Shown here: positions 43,623 to 52,492 of the stretch, piece after piece
How positions within the stretch are numbered: position 1 is the stretch's first letter
How the letters are laid out: each line of letters begins with the position of its first letter
Assembly: GCA_964563295.1 (NCBI GenBank)
Contig: CAZLWX010000003.1
Location: 13,457 to 77,456, forward strand
Direction of reading: 5' to 3'
Length of the DNA: 64,000 nucleotides
Origin: Chryseosolibacter sp964563295
GTDB lineage: Bacteria; Bacteroidota; Bacteroidia; Cytophagales; Cyclobacteriaceae
Translations under genes and position numbers: made by a program
The notes under the pieces: generated by a model
Told to the model about the DNA's origin: nothing
The model's input: only the letters and a program-made list of their open reading frames with translations
Database searches by the model: none

Positions 43623-43774
43623 GCCCGGTAAACGCCTTCAAATGGCGATTGTTATCCTCAAACGGATGGTCGGCCGGAGTTGTCGACGAGCGGGCGGAAA
43701 TGTCGGTTAAGAATAGGGGAATAGAGGATAGTCAGCCTATCACGATGTGGAGGCTTTCAACAGGTAGGGTATCG

Positions 43775-44767
43775 TTACGCCACAAGACTTCTTTCCATCA
43801 TAAATTCAGCAATCTGCACGGCGTTGGTAGCGGCACCTTTGCGCAAATTGTCTGCGACGATCCACATGTTCAATGTATTCGGCTGTGACTCGTCGCGACG
43901 CAAGCGGCCAACAAATACTTCATCGCGTCCTTTCGAGATGATCGGCATGGGATAGATATTATTCTGCGGATCGTCCTGAACGATCACGCCCGGAGTGCTG
44001 GCGAGGATGGAACGAATTTCACTCAGGATGAATTCCTCTTTGAACTCTACGTTGACAGCTTCCGCGTGGCCGCCCACCGTCGGGATCCGAACAGTGGTGG
44101 ATGTTACACCAATGGTGGGGTCGCCCAAAATCTTACGAGTCTCGTTCACCATCTTCATCTCCTCCTTGGTGTATCCGTTTTCGAGGAAAGCGTCGATGTG
44201 TGGCAGTGCGTTCATGTCGATGGAATGGGGATACACTCTGGTACCTTGAATGCCCTGGCGTTCGTCCATCATCTGCTGAACCGCATCTTTTCCGGTGCCG
44301 GTTACCGACTGATAAGTAGAAACGACGATTCGCTTGATCCCATACCTGACGTGGAGTGGCGCCAGTGCCATCACCATTTGAATCGTCGAGCAATTCGGGT
44401 TCGCGATTATTCGATCATCGATGGTTAGGACGTGACCGTTGATTTCCGGCACAATCAGGTTCTTCGTCGGATCCATCCGCCAGGCAGACGAGTTGTCGAT
44501 CACGATCGTTCCCGCGTCAGCGTATTTGGGTGCCCATTCCGATGACGTGTTTCCTCCGGCAGAAAAGATCGCGATGTCAGGAGCAAGGCTACAAACCTCT
44601 TCGATGCTGCGAATCTTGTATTCCTTACCTTTGAACTCGATGGTTTGACCAACTGACTTTGCAGAAGCGACGAGATACAACTCCGAAAAGGGGAAGCTTC
44701 GTTCATCCAGCACCTTCAGGATTTCCTGACCCACCAATCCAGTGGCTCCAACTACTGCGAGTTTCAT
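43775..44767 (-). CDS. asd: Aspartate-semialdehyde dehydrogenase
   Basis: A 330-residue NADPH-dependent enzyme that makes aspartate semialdehyde for lysine/diaminopimelate, threonine and methionine synthesis. The dinucleotide motif is VVGATGLVGQE (residues 5-15). The active-site Cys126 is in ANPNCSTIQMV. TVGGHAEAVNVEF carries the substrate-binding region, and LRRDESQPNTLNMWIVADNLRKGAATN (in part) is the dimer and active-site segment. The length is typical of the Gram-positive/Bacteroidota type. A perfect -7 box lies 22 bases upstream. Confidence 0.96.
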   Translation of the reverse strand: MKLAVVGATGLVGQEILKVLDERSFPFSELYLVASAKSVGQTIEFKGKEYKIRSIEEVCSLAPDIAIFSAGGNTSSEWAPKYADAGTIVIDNSSAWRMDPTKNLIVPEINGHVLTIDDRIIANPNCSTIQMVMALAPLHVRYGIKRIVVSTYQSVTGTGKDAVQQMMDERQGIQGTRVYPHSIDMNALPHIDAFLENGYTKEEMKMVNETRKILGDPTIGVTSTTVRIPTVGGHAEAVNVEFKEEFILSEIRSILASTPGVIVQDDPQNNIYPMPIISKGRDEVFVGRLRRDESQPNTLNMWIVADNLRKGAATNAVQIAEFMMERSLVA

Positions 44768-44789
44768 TTTAATTGATAATTTGGTCTTA

Positions 44790-44797
44790 CAAAAATA
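44790..44797 (-). promoter_or_regulatory. -7 promoter element of asd
   Basis: Minus-strand TATTTTTG is a perfect TAnnTTTG box, 22 bases before the asd ATG, within the 48-bp divergent region shared with the lamin-tail gene. A 7/8 plus-strand box (TAATTTGG, 44777-44784) may serve the latter. Confidence 0.65.
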
Positions 44798-44815
44798 GTG
44801 TTTCCCTCTCGCACT

Positions 44816-47800
44816 ATGAAAGACCGTCTCAAAATATCATTGACGTTCTCACGCTATCATTGGCTGAAAACGTTTCCGGTAGTTGCTCTCTGTCTCGTCA
44901 TCGATTCCCAACAATTGTTAGCCCAGTTTGCCGATGACTTTTCTGATGGTGATCTGATGAGTAATCCAGAATGGACAGGCGATCAAAGCAAATTCGCAGT
45001 TGATCAAGAACGATTACGCCTGGCCGCGCCAGCGGTGTCGTCGAGCGCATATCTGTCAACGCCCAGTCAGTCGTTGTACAATGCCACCTGGGAATTTTGG
45101 TTACACCTGGACTTTAACCCCACCAGTGGGAATCTGGCGAAAGTTTTCCTGACATCCGACGTCGCCGATCTTTCAGGTCCATTGAACGGATACTATGTAC
45201 TCATCGGCAATACGCCGGATGAAGTCAGTTTATACAGACAGTCAGGAACGAGCAGCACTAAAATCATTGACGGAGAAGATGGTCGTTTGGACTTGTCGAC
45301 CGTGACTGTCCGGGTTAGAGTGACAAGAGATGCCTTGGGCACATGGGAATTGTATACGGACGTCGGCGCAACGGGAGTCGATATTCTTGAAGGAACAGTT
45401 ACTGACCAGACGCATGCATCGTCGAGCTACTTCGGCGTGTACTGTCTCTACAGCTCTACCCGTTCGGACAAGTTTCAGTTTGACGACTTCCACGTGGAAG
45501 GCGAATCGTTTATCGACCTGGTTGGTCCGGAAGTGTTTTCTGCAGAACCGATTTCCAGTAGCGCGCTCCTTGTTGGGTTTTCGGAGTTGCTGGATAGTGC
45601 GTCCGCCGTTCAAGCCGATCACTACAATGTCTCTCCCGAAATTGGGATGCCTTCCAGCATTGCGTTGGAAGCCGACCGCAGTAGCGTGGTGTTGCATTTT
45701 GATTCGGCGTTTGCAAATGGTTACGAGTATCTCCTGACCGTTACCGGAGTTAAAGACACCACAGGGAATCTCATGACGCCGGGCGGGAAGCCTTTCCTTT
45801 ATTTCATTCCCGTTTTACCTGCCTACCGGGATATTGTTTTAACTGAATTATTCCCCGATCCGGCTCCTTCCGTTGGTCTTCCGGAAACTGAATTTGTCGA
45901 GGTCTTTAACCGCAGCGCATCGCCATTTGAGCTGGCGGGCTGGCAGATCACGGACGGGTCTTCGACTGCCGTCCTTCATTCATTAATACTTCATCCAGGC
46001 GAATACCTGGCACTGGCAACCGAACGATTCGATTCGCTGGCGCAAATGATGGTGTTGAACGCTCTACCAACCTTGAACAACTCATCAGATCTGATTCGAC
46101 TGGTGAGCCCCGATGGAATGATGATCGATTCCGTCGGCTATTCGGTGTCGTGGTATCGCGATCAGGACAAAGCTGGCGGAGGCTGGACACTGGAAATGAT
46201 TGACCCAAACGATGAATGCAGTGGATCACTGAACTGGAAGGCCAGCGTCGATTCATCTGGAGGCACTCCCGGACGCATAAATTCAGTATATCTCCCGCGC
46301 AACGACACGGTTGGACCATCATTGTTGTCGATGACGTATCTCGGCGGTGGAGTACTTGCCCTCGAATTTGATGAGAGCCTTCAAGAGGACACGCCCAGTC
46401 CCGGGTATTTTTCTATTGAGCCGGCTGTTCAAGTGTCGGACGCCTCTTATGCGGACGCCGACCGGAAGTTCATAAACCTCACACTTGTTGAAGCGCTCGA
46501 TTCGACGGCGACGTACACTATTACAATCACGAATCTCCGGGATTGCCCAGGGAATCTTATCGTTTCTGGAAGGGACTCAATGAAACTTGACACCCTTGCT
46601 CCTTTCATCGCTCGGCACAACATAGTGAACGCCCATGAACTCGACATTACGTTTTCAGAAAAAGTGGACAGTGTAAACGGCAGTGATCCGGCCAACTACA
46701 CCATGGTCGGCGTAGGGTCACCCGATAGTCTCAGATTGCTTTCGGATCACAAAACGGTCCGCACGACCTTCATAGAGCCATTTACCAATGGACTGGGTAA
46801 CACGCTCGAGATAAAGCATATCACTGACAGGGCCGGAAATAGGATGACTCCTGACACTGTCATGTTCCGTTACTTTGTTCCGGTTGCGCCCACATTCAGG
46901 GATATTATCATCAGCGAGATTCTTCCTGACCCGGCGCCGACGATAGGGCTTCCGGAAGCAGAATTTATCGAAATCTACAATAGAAGCGCGGACCCGTTTA
47001 ATCTTTCCGGTTGGAAGATCACCGATGGATCGACAACCGGAATTTTGTCTTCGTTAATACTCCTCCCAGGCGAGTACTTGATTCTGTCATCAACTTCAAC
47101 AAGAAGTTCCTTCTCTGTTTTTGGTGAGGCAATGGGGCTAAGCGTCATGCCATCGCTGAATAATGCTGGAGACAACCTTCGGCTTATTTCTCCGGCGGGG
47201 ATCGTCATTGATTCATTGAGCTATTCGGGCACCTGGTATCGTGACGATGAAAAGAAAGATGGTGGATGGTCGTTGGAATTGATCGACGTAGACGATTTAT
47301 GCCGTGGCGCAGGCAACTGGGCGGCCAGTGTGAGCATCGGTGGAGGTACGCCAGGCGCTCAGAATTCGGTGTTTGATCATAGGCCCGATTTGCAGGGCCC
47401 CAGGCTTATAAACGTAACGCCTACGGACAGCGCCGATTTGTTTCTAACGTTTGATGAAAATCTTGATGCAATAACTCCATCCAATGCAACTTTTTCGATC
47501 GAGCCCGGTGTGAGTATTGTTGGCGTTCGGTTTGGACGTGACCGGACTGAAATTGTGCTTTCGCTTTCGATGGCACTGGATTCAGCGGAGACATACGTGC
47601 TTGAGCTTGCCGCAGTCCACGATTGCCCTGGTAATCTTATCCAGGAAACTCAGGTGATAATCCGGCTTGATACAATTGCGCCGCTCGTGCAGGCCGTTGA
47701 AGTGGTTAGCGAAAGTGAAGTCGACGTGACCTTCAACGAAAAAATGCGACCCGAATCGGCCGTCGCTGTCGGTAACTATTCTTTGTCCGGCAGTTATCCC

Positions 47801-49603
47801 TCAAAAGTGACGTTGCGCGATGATCACCGCGCAGTGAGATTGCGGTTTGAAGACGAGTTCGTGAACGGCGTGACGCTTCAGCTTCATATAGCAGGCGTCA
47901 ACGATGCGGCGGGCAACCCGTTGTTTCCGGTGGTTCTTCCATTCCTGTACTTCCACGCCATACCGCCTTTGGAAAAAGACCTGGTCTTCACCGAAATCAT
48001 GGCCGACCCTTCACCTGCCGTACGATTGCCGGAGGTCGAGTTTGTTGAAATCTACAACCGAAGCACGAACCCTATTCAATTATTGAATTGGCGACTTTCC
48101 GATGCATCGACTGTGTGTGTTTTACCCGGATACATAATCCTTCCCGGCGCTTATCTGATTATCTGTCCTGCGGCCAAGGCAAATCTTTTTGCCCACGGCA
48201 CAACACTTGGCGTGTCGTCTTTCCCATCGCTGGCGAATTCGGGAGAGTCGCTGCGGTTGTTGAGTCCTGACGGAGTGACCATTGACTCGATAAATTTTGC
48301 GTTCGACTGGTATCGCGATGACGAGAAGAAAGACGGTGGCTGGACGCTCGAAAAAATTGACCCTGAAAATCTTTGCGCGGAGGCAGAAAATTGGCGCGCC
48401 GCAATGAACGATTCAGGCGGAACGCCAGGCGCGCGGAATTCGATCAATGCTAATATGCCTGATCTGACCGGTCCGGCACTGGAGTCAATCTTTCCAGTTG
48501 ACGCTGCGACCTTGACTCTCACTTTCAACGAGAAACTTGAAAAATCAGTACCCTCGGTGGAATCATTTGCGGTCGAGCCCCACGTCCCCATTTCATCTGT
48601 GGCTTTTGGCGATCCCAACCTTCGCACCGTGATGGTGGGACTATCCGAGGTTTTGACAGGAGGTGTGCTCTATAACCTGGTCTGCTCAGAGATATATGAT
48701 TGCGCGGGCAACGCGATAGAGGCGGAGCACGGCAACGGTTCCTTCGCGCTTCCCGAAAAAGCAGAACCGCTTGATGTTGTCATTAACGAGGTGCTCTTCA
48801 ATCCTCGTCCGACCGGCGTCGATTTTGTTGAAGTCTACAACCGGTCCGGGAAATACCTTGACTTAAGCAATTGGGTAATTGCGAACGTCAGCGGCGATTC
48901 GATTGCCAATGCCCGGTCCATCGTCAGAACTCACGAGCTGCTACCTCCGCAAACCTATCGAGTGCTTACGGAAGATGGGAACTTACTCAAGGGTGAGTAT
49001 CTACAGGCGAAAGAAGAGACGTTTATCGAATGTAAGCTGCCATCTCTCCCGGATGACGAGGGATCCATCGCGATAGCAGATGACAGGCAGCGAATCATCG
49101 ATAAGGTCTTGTATTCTGATTCTTATCACTCGGCGCTTATAAAGGATGACGAAGGAATTTCACTCGAGCGGATCGCGTTCGATGCACCGTCTGATAATTC
49201 AAACAACTGGAGATCGGCTACGACAACAAGCGGGTATGCGACACCGGGTTTCTTGAATTCCAACTCGCGCACGAATGTGGCTTTGAGTGAATCGATTATT
49301 ATCGATCCGGAAATCTTCACACCACATTCGGGGCTTCACGATTTCACCCAGATACGATTCAACTTCGAAAAGAGCGGATACATCGCCAATGTGAGGATAT
49401 TGGATTCGCACGGGCGTGAGATCAGGCGCATTGCAAACAATGAGTTGCTGGGTTCCCAGGGTTTTTTCCGGTGGGATGGCGATGCGGACGACGGCTCTCA
49501 GGTGAGAATTGGTGCCTACATGGTCTGGATAGAAATCTTTGATCCGTCCGGGAAGGTGGAGACGTATCGCAAGCGCGTTGTTGTAGGGGGAAACTTCAGG
49601 TGA
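44816..49603 (+). CDS. Large secreted lamin-tail / Ig-like modular protein
   Basis: A 1595-residue exported protein. After a signal peptide (about residues 18-42, ending LLAQ) comes a concanavalin-like beta-sandwich (about 45-235, with GYYVLIGNTPDEVSLY). Then follow repeats of an Ig-like SbsA/Big_5 domain and a lamin-tail domain. Lamin-tail domains begin near residues 338, 695, 1054 and 1319, each with the pattern E-(L/I)-x-DPxP, VE(V/I)(F/Y)NRS and GGTPGxxNS. The C-terminus (about 1490-1595) is a FlgD-like/T9SS-type domain: FRWDGDADDGSQVRIGAYMVWIE (in part). This suggests export by type IX secretion and adhesion, scaffold or matrix function. ATG at 44816 is preferred to the GTG at 44798. Confidence 0.88.
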   Translation: MKDRLKISLTFSRYHWLKTFPVVALCLVIDSQQLLAQFADDFSDGDLMSNPEWTGDQSKFAVDQERLRLAAPAVSSSAYLSTPSQSLYNATWEFWLHLDFNPTSGNLAKVFLTSDVADLSGPLNGYYVLIGNTPDEVSLYRQSGTSSTKIIDGEDGRLDLSTVTVRVRVTRDALGTWELYTDVGATGVDILEGTVTDQTHASSSYFGVYCLYSSTRSDKFQFDDFHVEGESFIDLVGPEVFSAEPISSSALLVGFSELLDSASAVQADHYNVSPEIGMPSSIALEADRSSVVLHFDSAFANGYEYLLTVTGVKDTTGNLMTPGGKPFLYFIPVLPAYRDIVLTELFPDPAPSVGLPETEFVEVFNRSASPFELAGWQITDGSSTAVLHSLILHPGEYLALATERFDSLAQMMVLNALPTLNNSSDLIRLVSPDGMMIDSVGYSVSWYRDQDKAGGGWTLEMIDPNDECSGSLNWKASVDSSGGTPGRINSVYLPRNDTVGPSLLSMTYLGGGVLALEFDESLQEDTPSPGYFSIEPAVQVSDASYADADRKFINLTLVEALDSTATYTITITNLRDCPGNLIVSGRDSMKLDTLAPFIARHNIVNAHELDITFSEKVDSVNGSDPANYTMVGVGSPDSLRLLSDHKTVRTTFIEPFTNGLGNTLEIKHITDRAGNRMTPDTVMFRYFVPVAPTFRDIIISEILPDPAPTIGLPEAEFIEIYNRSADPFNLSGWKITDGSTTGILSSLILLPGEYLILSSTSTRSSFSVFGEAMGLSVMPSLNNAGDNLRLISPAGIVIDSLSYSGTWYRDDEKKDGGWSLELIDVDDLCRGAGNWAASVSIGGGTPGAQNSVFDHRPDLQGPRLINVTPTDSADLFLTFDENLDAITPSNATFSIEPGVSIVGVRFGRDRTEIVLSLSMALDSAETYVLELAAVHDCPGNLIQETQVIIRLDTIAPLVQAVEVVSESEVDVTFNEKMRPESAVAVGNYSLSGSYPSKVTLRDDHRAVRLRFEDEFVNGVTLQLHIAGVNDAAGNPLFPVVLPFLYFHAIPPLEKDLVFTEIMADPSPAVRLPEVEFVEIYNRSTNPIQLLNWRLSDASTVCVLPGYIILPGAYLIICPAAKANLFAHGTTLGVSSFPSLANSGESLRLLSPDGVTIDSINFAFDWYRDDEKKDGGWTLEKIDPENLCAEAENWRAAMNDSGGTPGARNSINANMPDLTGPALESIFPVDAATLTLTFNEKLEKSVPSVESFAVEPHVPISSVAFGDPNLRTVMVGLSEVLTGGVLYNLVCSEIYDCAGNAIEAEHGNGSFALPEKAEPLDVVINEVLFNPRPTGVDFVEVYNRSGKYLDLSNWVIANVSGDSIANARSIVRTHELLPPQTYRVLTEDGNLLKGEYLQAKEETFIECKLPSLPDDEGSIAIADDRQRIIDKVLYSDSYHSALIKDDEGISLERIAFDAPSDNSNNWRSATTTSGYATPGFLNSNSRTNVALSESIIIDPEIFTPHSGLHDFTQIRFNFEKSGYIANVRILDSHGREIRRIANNELLGSQGFFRWDGDADDGSQVRIGAYMVWIEIFDPSGKVETYRKRVVVGGNFR

Positions 49604-49604
49604 A

Positions 49605-49916
49605 TCAGACTACGGACGCACGTTTCGAGCGGGGACTTCCGATCTGATCTTTCCAGTTCCACCACTTCAATTTTTCGGGGTCACGCTTGTTCTTGCTTGT
49701 CTTGGCGTAATACACGGCGCAACGAAAGGTGTACAGCAAGCAGCGATCCTGGACGACGCCGGCGTAATCGTTCGAAACGTCGTACAGGTATTGAGGATTC
49801 TTATTCCTGAGGTCAGCCACCGATCTGATCCCAATGTTCCAAAGATCGTTGGCTATTGATTTTCCGACGCCTGGAATTTGCATCAGATCGCGGATCGACT
49901 GCTGTTTGATATCCAT
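49605..49916 (-). CDS. Helix-hairpin-helix protein of the Cdd1 (pathogenicity-locus) family
   Basis: A 103-residue protein with two helix-hairpin-helix-like elements: IRDLMQIPGVGKSIANDLWNIG (in part) and RSVADLRNKNPQYLY, then CRLLYTFRCAVYYAKT-like sequence with conserved aromatic residues and the C-terminal WWNWKD motif. This matches the small Cdd1 family. HHH motifs bind DNA nonspecifically; the actual role is unknown. It is convergent with the lamin-tail gene (1-bp gap). The C-terminus is basic (SPRSKRASVV). Confidence 0.8.
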   Translation of the reverse strand: MDIKQQSIRDLMQIPGVGKSIANDLWNIGIRSVADLRNKNPQYLYDVSNDYAGVVQDRCLLYTFRCAVYYAKTSKNKRDPEKLKWWNWKDQIGSPRSKRASVV

Positions 49917-49971
49917 GACTCCAGGTTTTCACAAAAATATCCTTTGGGAGTGACAACGGTATGTCAGCAGG

Positions 49972-51009
49972 TCAATCTTTTTCATCCTGGTAAATGAATG
50001 TCTTGCCTTCTCCTTTCTGTTTGATGTAGCCGCGGTACATCCCTGAAGAATTGAATGTCATGGCAATATTGCCCTGCCGGTCCAGGCCGATAATTCCGCC
50101 TTCCCCGCCAAGGGCCGTCAGCTTCTTCATGATTACACTGTCGGCAGCTTCCTGCAACGACAGGCCGGCGTACTCCATCATGGCCGCGATATCCCTGGCC
50201 ACACCCAGGCGGATGAAATATTCGCCGTGGCCGGTTGCCGAAATGCCGCACGTCTGATTATTGGCGTACGTGCCTGCGCCAATTATGGGAGCATCCCCAA
50301 CTCGGCCATAGCGCTTGTTGGTCATTCCACCGGTTGAAGTACCAGCAGCGATGTTGCCAAACTTATCCAGAGCAACTGCGCCAACCGTGCCGAATTTCCG
50401 GCTGTCGGAATACGGATCGTAAAGAGAGGCCTGATCATCGTCACTTTCTTTTGCGCGCTGCAGCTGGCGATATCGAAGGGAGTCGAAGAAGTAAGATGGA
50501 TCGACAATTTCAAGGCCTTGTTCTTTGGCGAACTTCTCAGCTCCTCCTCCCACCATCATCACGTGTTCTGACTTGGTCATCACCGCATAAGCGGCTGTAA
50601 TTGGATTCCTGATCGTCGTTACTCCGGCGACCGCACCCGCCATCAGGTTGCTACCATCCATGATCGACGCGTCGAGTTCGTTCTTGCCCTCATTGGTAAA
50701 CACGGCACCCTTTCCCGCATTGAACAACGGCGAATCTTCCATCACGCGGATTGTCGCAATCACTGCGTCGATACTTGTTCCACCATTCTCAAGTACGGCA
50801 TAACCGGTCTCAAGCGCAGTATTGAGCACATCGCGATAAGCTCTTTCCCTTTCGGGAGTCATGTTCTCCCTTCGAATGGTGCCAGCCCCGCCATGTATGA
50901 CCAGGGTTATAGGCCCGGCACTTTTGTTTTCCGCGGTAGTAGTTTTCATGGGTGTGTCACATGCCGTGACGATGGAAAAAATCAGGGCTAGTAGTAACCA
51001 ATTCTTCAT
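49972..51009 (-). CDS. Isoaspartyl peptidase / L-asparaginase (Ntn hydrolase, lipoprotein)
   Basis: A 345-residue plant-type asparaginase (IaaA) that hydrolyses beta-aspartyl peptides. It has a signal peptide with lipobox IVTAC (Cys17), so it is a periplasmic or outer-membrane lipoprotein. The family start LVIHGGAGTI is at 36-45. The autocleavage site is FGTVGAVALD with nucleophile Thr208. GGMTNKRYGRVGDAPIIGAGTYA (in part) carries the substrate-binding residues. It would mature into alpha and beta subunits. A 7/8 -7 box (TAACTTTC) lies upstream. Confidence 0.92.
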   Translation of the reverse strand: MKNWLLLALIFSIVTACDTPMKTTTAENKSAGPITLVIHGGAGTIRRENMTPERERAYRDVLNTALETGYAVLENGGTSIDAVIATIRVMEDSPLFNAGKGAVFTNEGKNELDASIMDGSNLMAGAVAGVTTIRNPITAAYAVMTKSEHVMMVGGGAEKFAKEQGLEIVDPSYFFDSLRYRQLQRAKESDDDQASLYDPYSDSRKFGTVGAVALDKFGNIAAGTSTGGMTNKRYGRVGDAPIIGAGTYANNQTCGISATGHGEYFIRLGVARDIAAMMEYAGLSLQEAADSVIMKKLTALGGEGGIIGLDRQGNIAMTFNSSGMYRGYIKQKGEGKTFIYQDEKD

Positions 51010-51095
51010 AAGTCGTATTCAATGGACGGAAAGTTAAGATTAATGTGTGAAAACCGGACAAAATTCCGGGAGGTTGGAATTTTCTATTATATTTT

Positions 51096-51123
51096 TTGTT
51101 TTAGAGGGCAACCTCTAATTTTG
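51096..51123 (+). promoter_or_regulatory. Promoter with embedded inverted repeat, upstream of the DksA-like gene
   Basis: A TTG (51096-51098) and a perfect -7 box TAATTTTG (51116-51123) are 17 bp apart. The spacer contains a perfect inverted repeat TTAGAGG / CCTCTAA (51101-51107, 51112-51118) with GCAA between the arms, overlapping the first bases of the -7 box. This is a good place for a repressor. A GGAGG lies about 11 bp upstream of the start codon at 51153. Confidence 0.7.
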
Positions 51124-51152
51124 CGCATCTTTTACCAAACGGAGGAAATACG

Positions 51153-51896
51153 ATGGCCAAGAAAAAGACATCAGCCAAATCGCCCAAAAAAGCGAAAAAG
51201 GCTAAACCCACAGCGAAGGCTAAGAAAGCATCTCCTGTAAAAGCTAAGTCAAAATCAAAAGCAGCTCCTAAATCGAAGGCAAAGAAGGCGGCTCCCAAAG
51301 CGGCTAAGAAGAAAGTGGCGAAGAAACCCGCGGGGAAAGTTGTGGCCAGGAAGACGGCGCCTGCTGCCAGGAAGACGATCGACATAAAAGACGCAGTCCA
51401 GAAGAATCCCGCAGCTACGGCGGCCAAAGTTGCTCATAGCGCGCAGATCAATTTCTTCCAGATGCCGAACCAGCGACCGATCGCGCATAAGCCGGCCAAG
51501 CCTTCCTCTCATCCGGAGGACAAGACCCGATACTCGGAAGAAGAGCTGAAAGAATTTGAGGACCTGATTGTGAAAAAGCTGGAGAAAGCAAAAGAGGAGT
51601 ACCGGATTCTCAAGGATACACTCAATCGCAATAACGATGAGGGCACCGATGCCACGTCTGGAGGCAATACCAAAGTTCTCGAAGATGGAGCCGAAACGGC
51701 CGAGAAGGAAAATCTCAGCCAGCTCGCCGCCCGTCAGCAGAAGTACATCACCAATCTTGAGAACGCGCTCGTCCGTATCAAGAATGGTACGTACGGGATC
51801 TGCTCTGTGACTGGCAAGCTTATCTCGAAAGAAAGGTTGATTGCAGTTCCTCACACCACGCAATCAATTGAGGCCAAGTTGATGCAACAGGATTGA
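51153..51896 (+). CDS. DksA/TraR-like protein with histone-H1-like N-terminal tail
   Basis: A 247-residue protein in two parts. Residues 1-75 are a Lys/Ala/Pro-rich, disordered tail (repeats such as KAKKAKPTAKAKKA), like histone H1 C-terminal tails. The rest (about 125-247) is a DksA/TraR-type fold: a coiled-coil hairpin with acidic residues, then YGICSVTGKLISKERLIAVPHT. Only one of the four zinc-finger Cys remains (Cys in GIC). The same loss is known in Bacteroidota members, so zinc is probably not bound. The tail should bind DNA or RNA; the DksA part may contact RNA polymerase. It overlaps scpB at the stop. Confidence 0.82.
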   Translation: MAKKKTSAKSPKKAKKAKPTAKAKKASPVKAKSKSKAAPKSKAKKAAPKAAKKKVAKKPAGKVVARKTAPAARKTIDIKDAVQKNPAATAAKVAHSAQINFFQMPNQRPIAHKPAKPSSHPEDKTRYSEEELKEFEDLIVKKLEKAKEEYRILKDTLNRNNDEGTDATSGGNTKVLEDGAETAEKENLSQLAARQQKYITNLENALVRIKNGTYGICSVTGKLISKERLIAVPHTTQSIEAKLMQQD

Positions 51897-52492
51897 TTAA
51901 GACGACCTTGGACTTTTTACAAAATCATATCGAAGCGCTGATTTTTTGCTCGCCGGGTCCTATCAGGCTGGGGGAAATCAAGAGTTGCTTATCTGAGATG
52001 TTCAACGCTGATGTGCCCGAGGCGGACATCATGGGAGCGATACAACGCATTGAAGAGAAATTTCAGTCGGATGAATTTTCATTCCAACTAAACCGGTCCG
52101 GTGGAGGCTATCAGTTTCTGACTAAGCCTGCCTACCAGGCGAGCATCAGTATTCTGCTCAAACAGCAGTCAAAAAAAAGGCTCTCCACGTCGGCAATGGA
52201 AACTCTTTCGATCATCGCCTACAAGCAGCCGCTGTCAAAGACGGAAATTGAAAACATACGCGGCGTGAATTGCGATTACGCCGTTCAAAAACTGCTGGAC
52301 AAAGGATTGATTGAAATCATTGGGAAAGCCGAGACGATCGGTCGGCCGATGCTGTACGGGACCACTGCGAAATTCATGGAGTATTTTGGGATCAATGATC
52401 TCAGTGAGTTGCCTACGCCGAAAGAGTTTACTTCTGAAGTCAATTCAATAGGAGAGAATACCGATTCACCGGAGCCCGATGGCCAATCGTAG
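51893..52492 (+). CDS. scpB: SMC-ScpAB complex subunit ScpB
   Basis: A 199-residue protein that with ScpA forms the kleisin part of the bacterial condensin. The two winged-helix domains are visible: IEALIFCSPGPIRLGEIKSCL, then LSTSAMETLSIIAYKQPLSKTEIENIRGVNCDYAVQKLLDKGLI (in part) and GRPMLYGTTAKFMEYFGINDLSELP, all family hallmarks. No ATG is available; TTG at 51893 (overlapping the upstream TGA) or TTG at 51908 (MDFLQNHIEALIF) is the start. It sits between two proteins with basic disordered tails. Confidence 0.92.
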   Translation: MIKTTLDFLQNHIEALIFCSPGPIRLGEIKSCLSEMFNADVPEADIMGAIQRIEEKFQSDEFSFQLNRSGGGYQFLTKPAYQASISILLKQQSKKRLSTSAMETLSIIAYKQPLSKTEIENIRGVNCDYAVQKLLDKGLIEIIGKAETIGRPMLYGTTAKFMEYFGINDLSELPTPKEFTSEVNSIGENTDSPEPDGQS

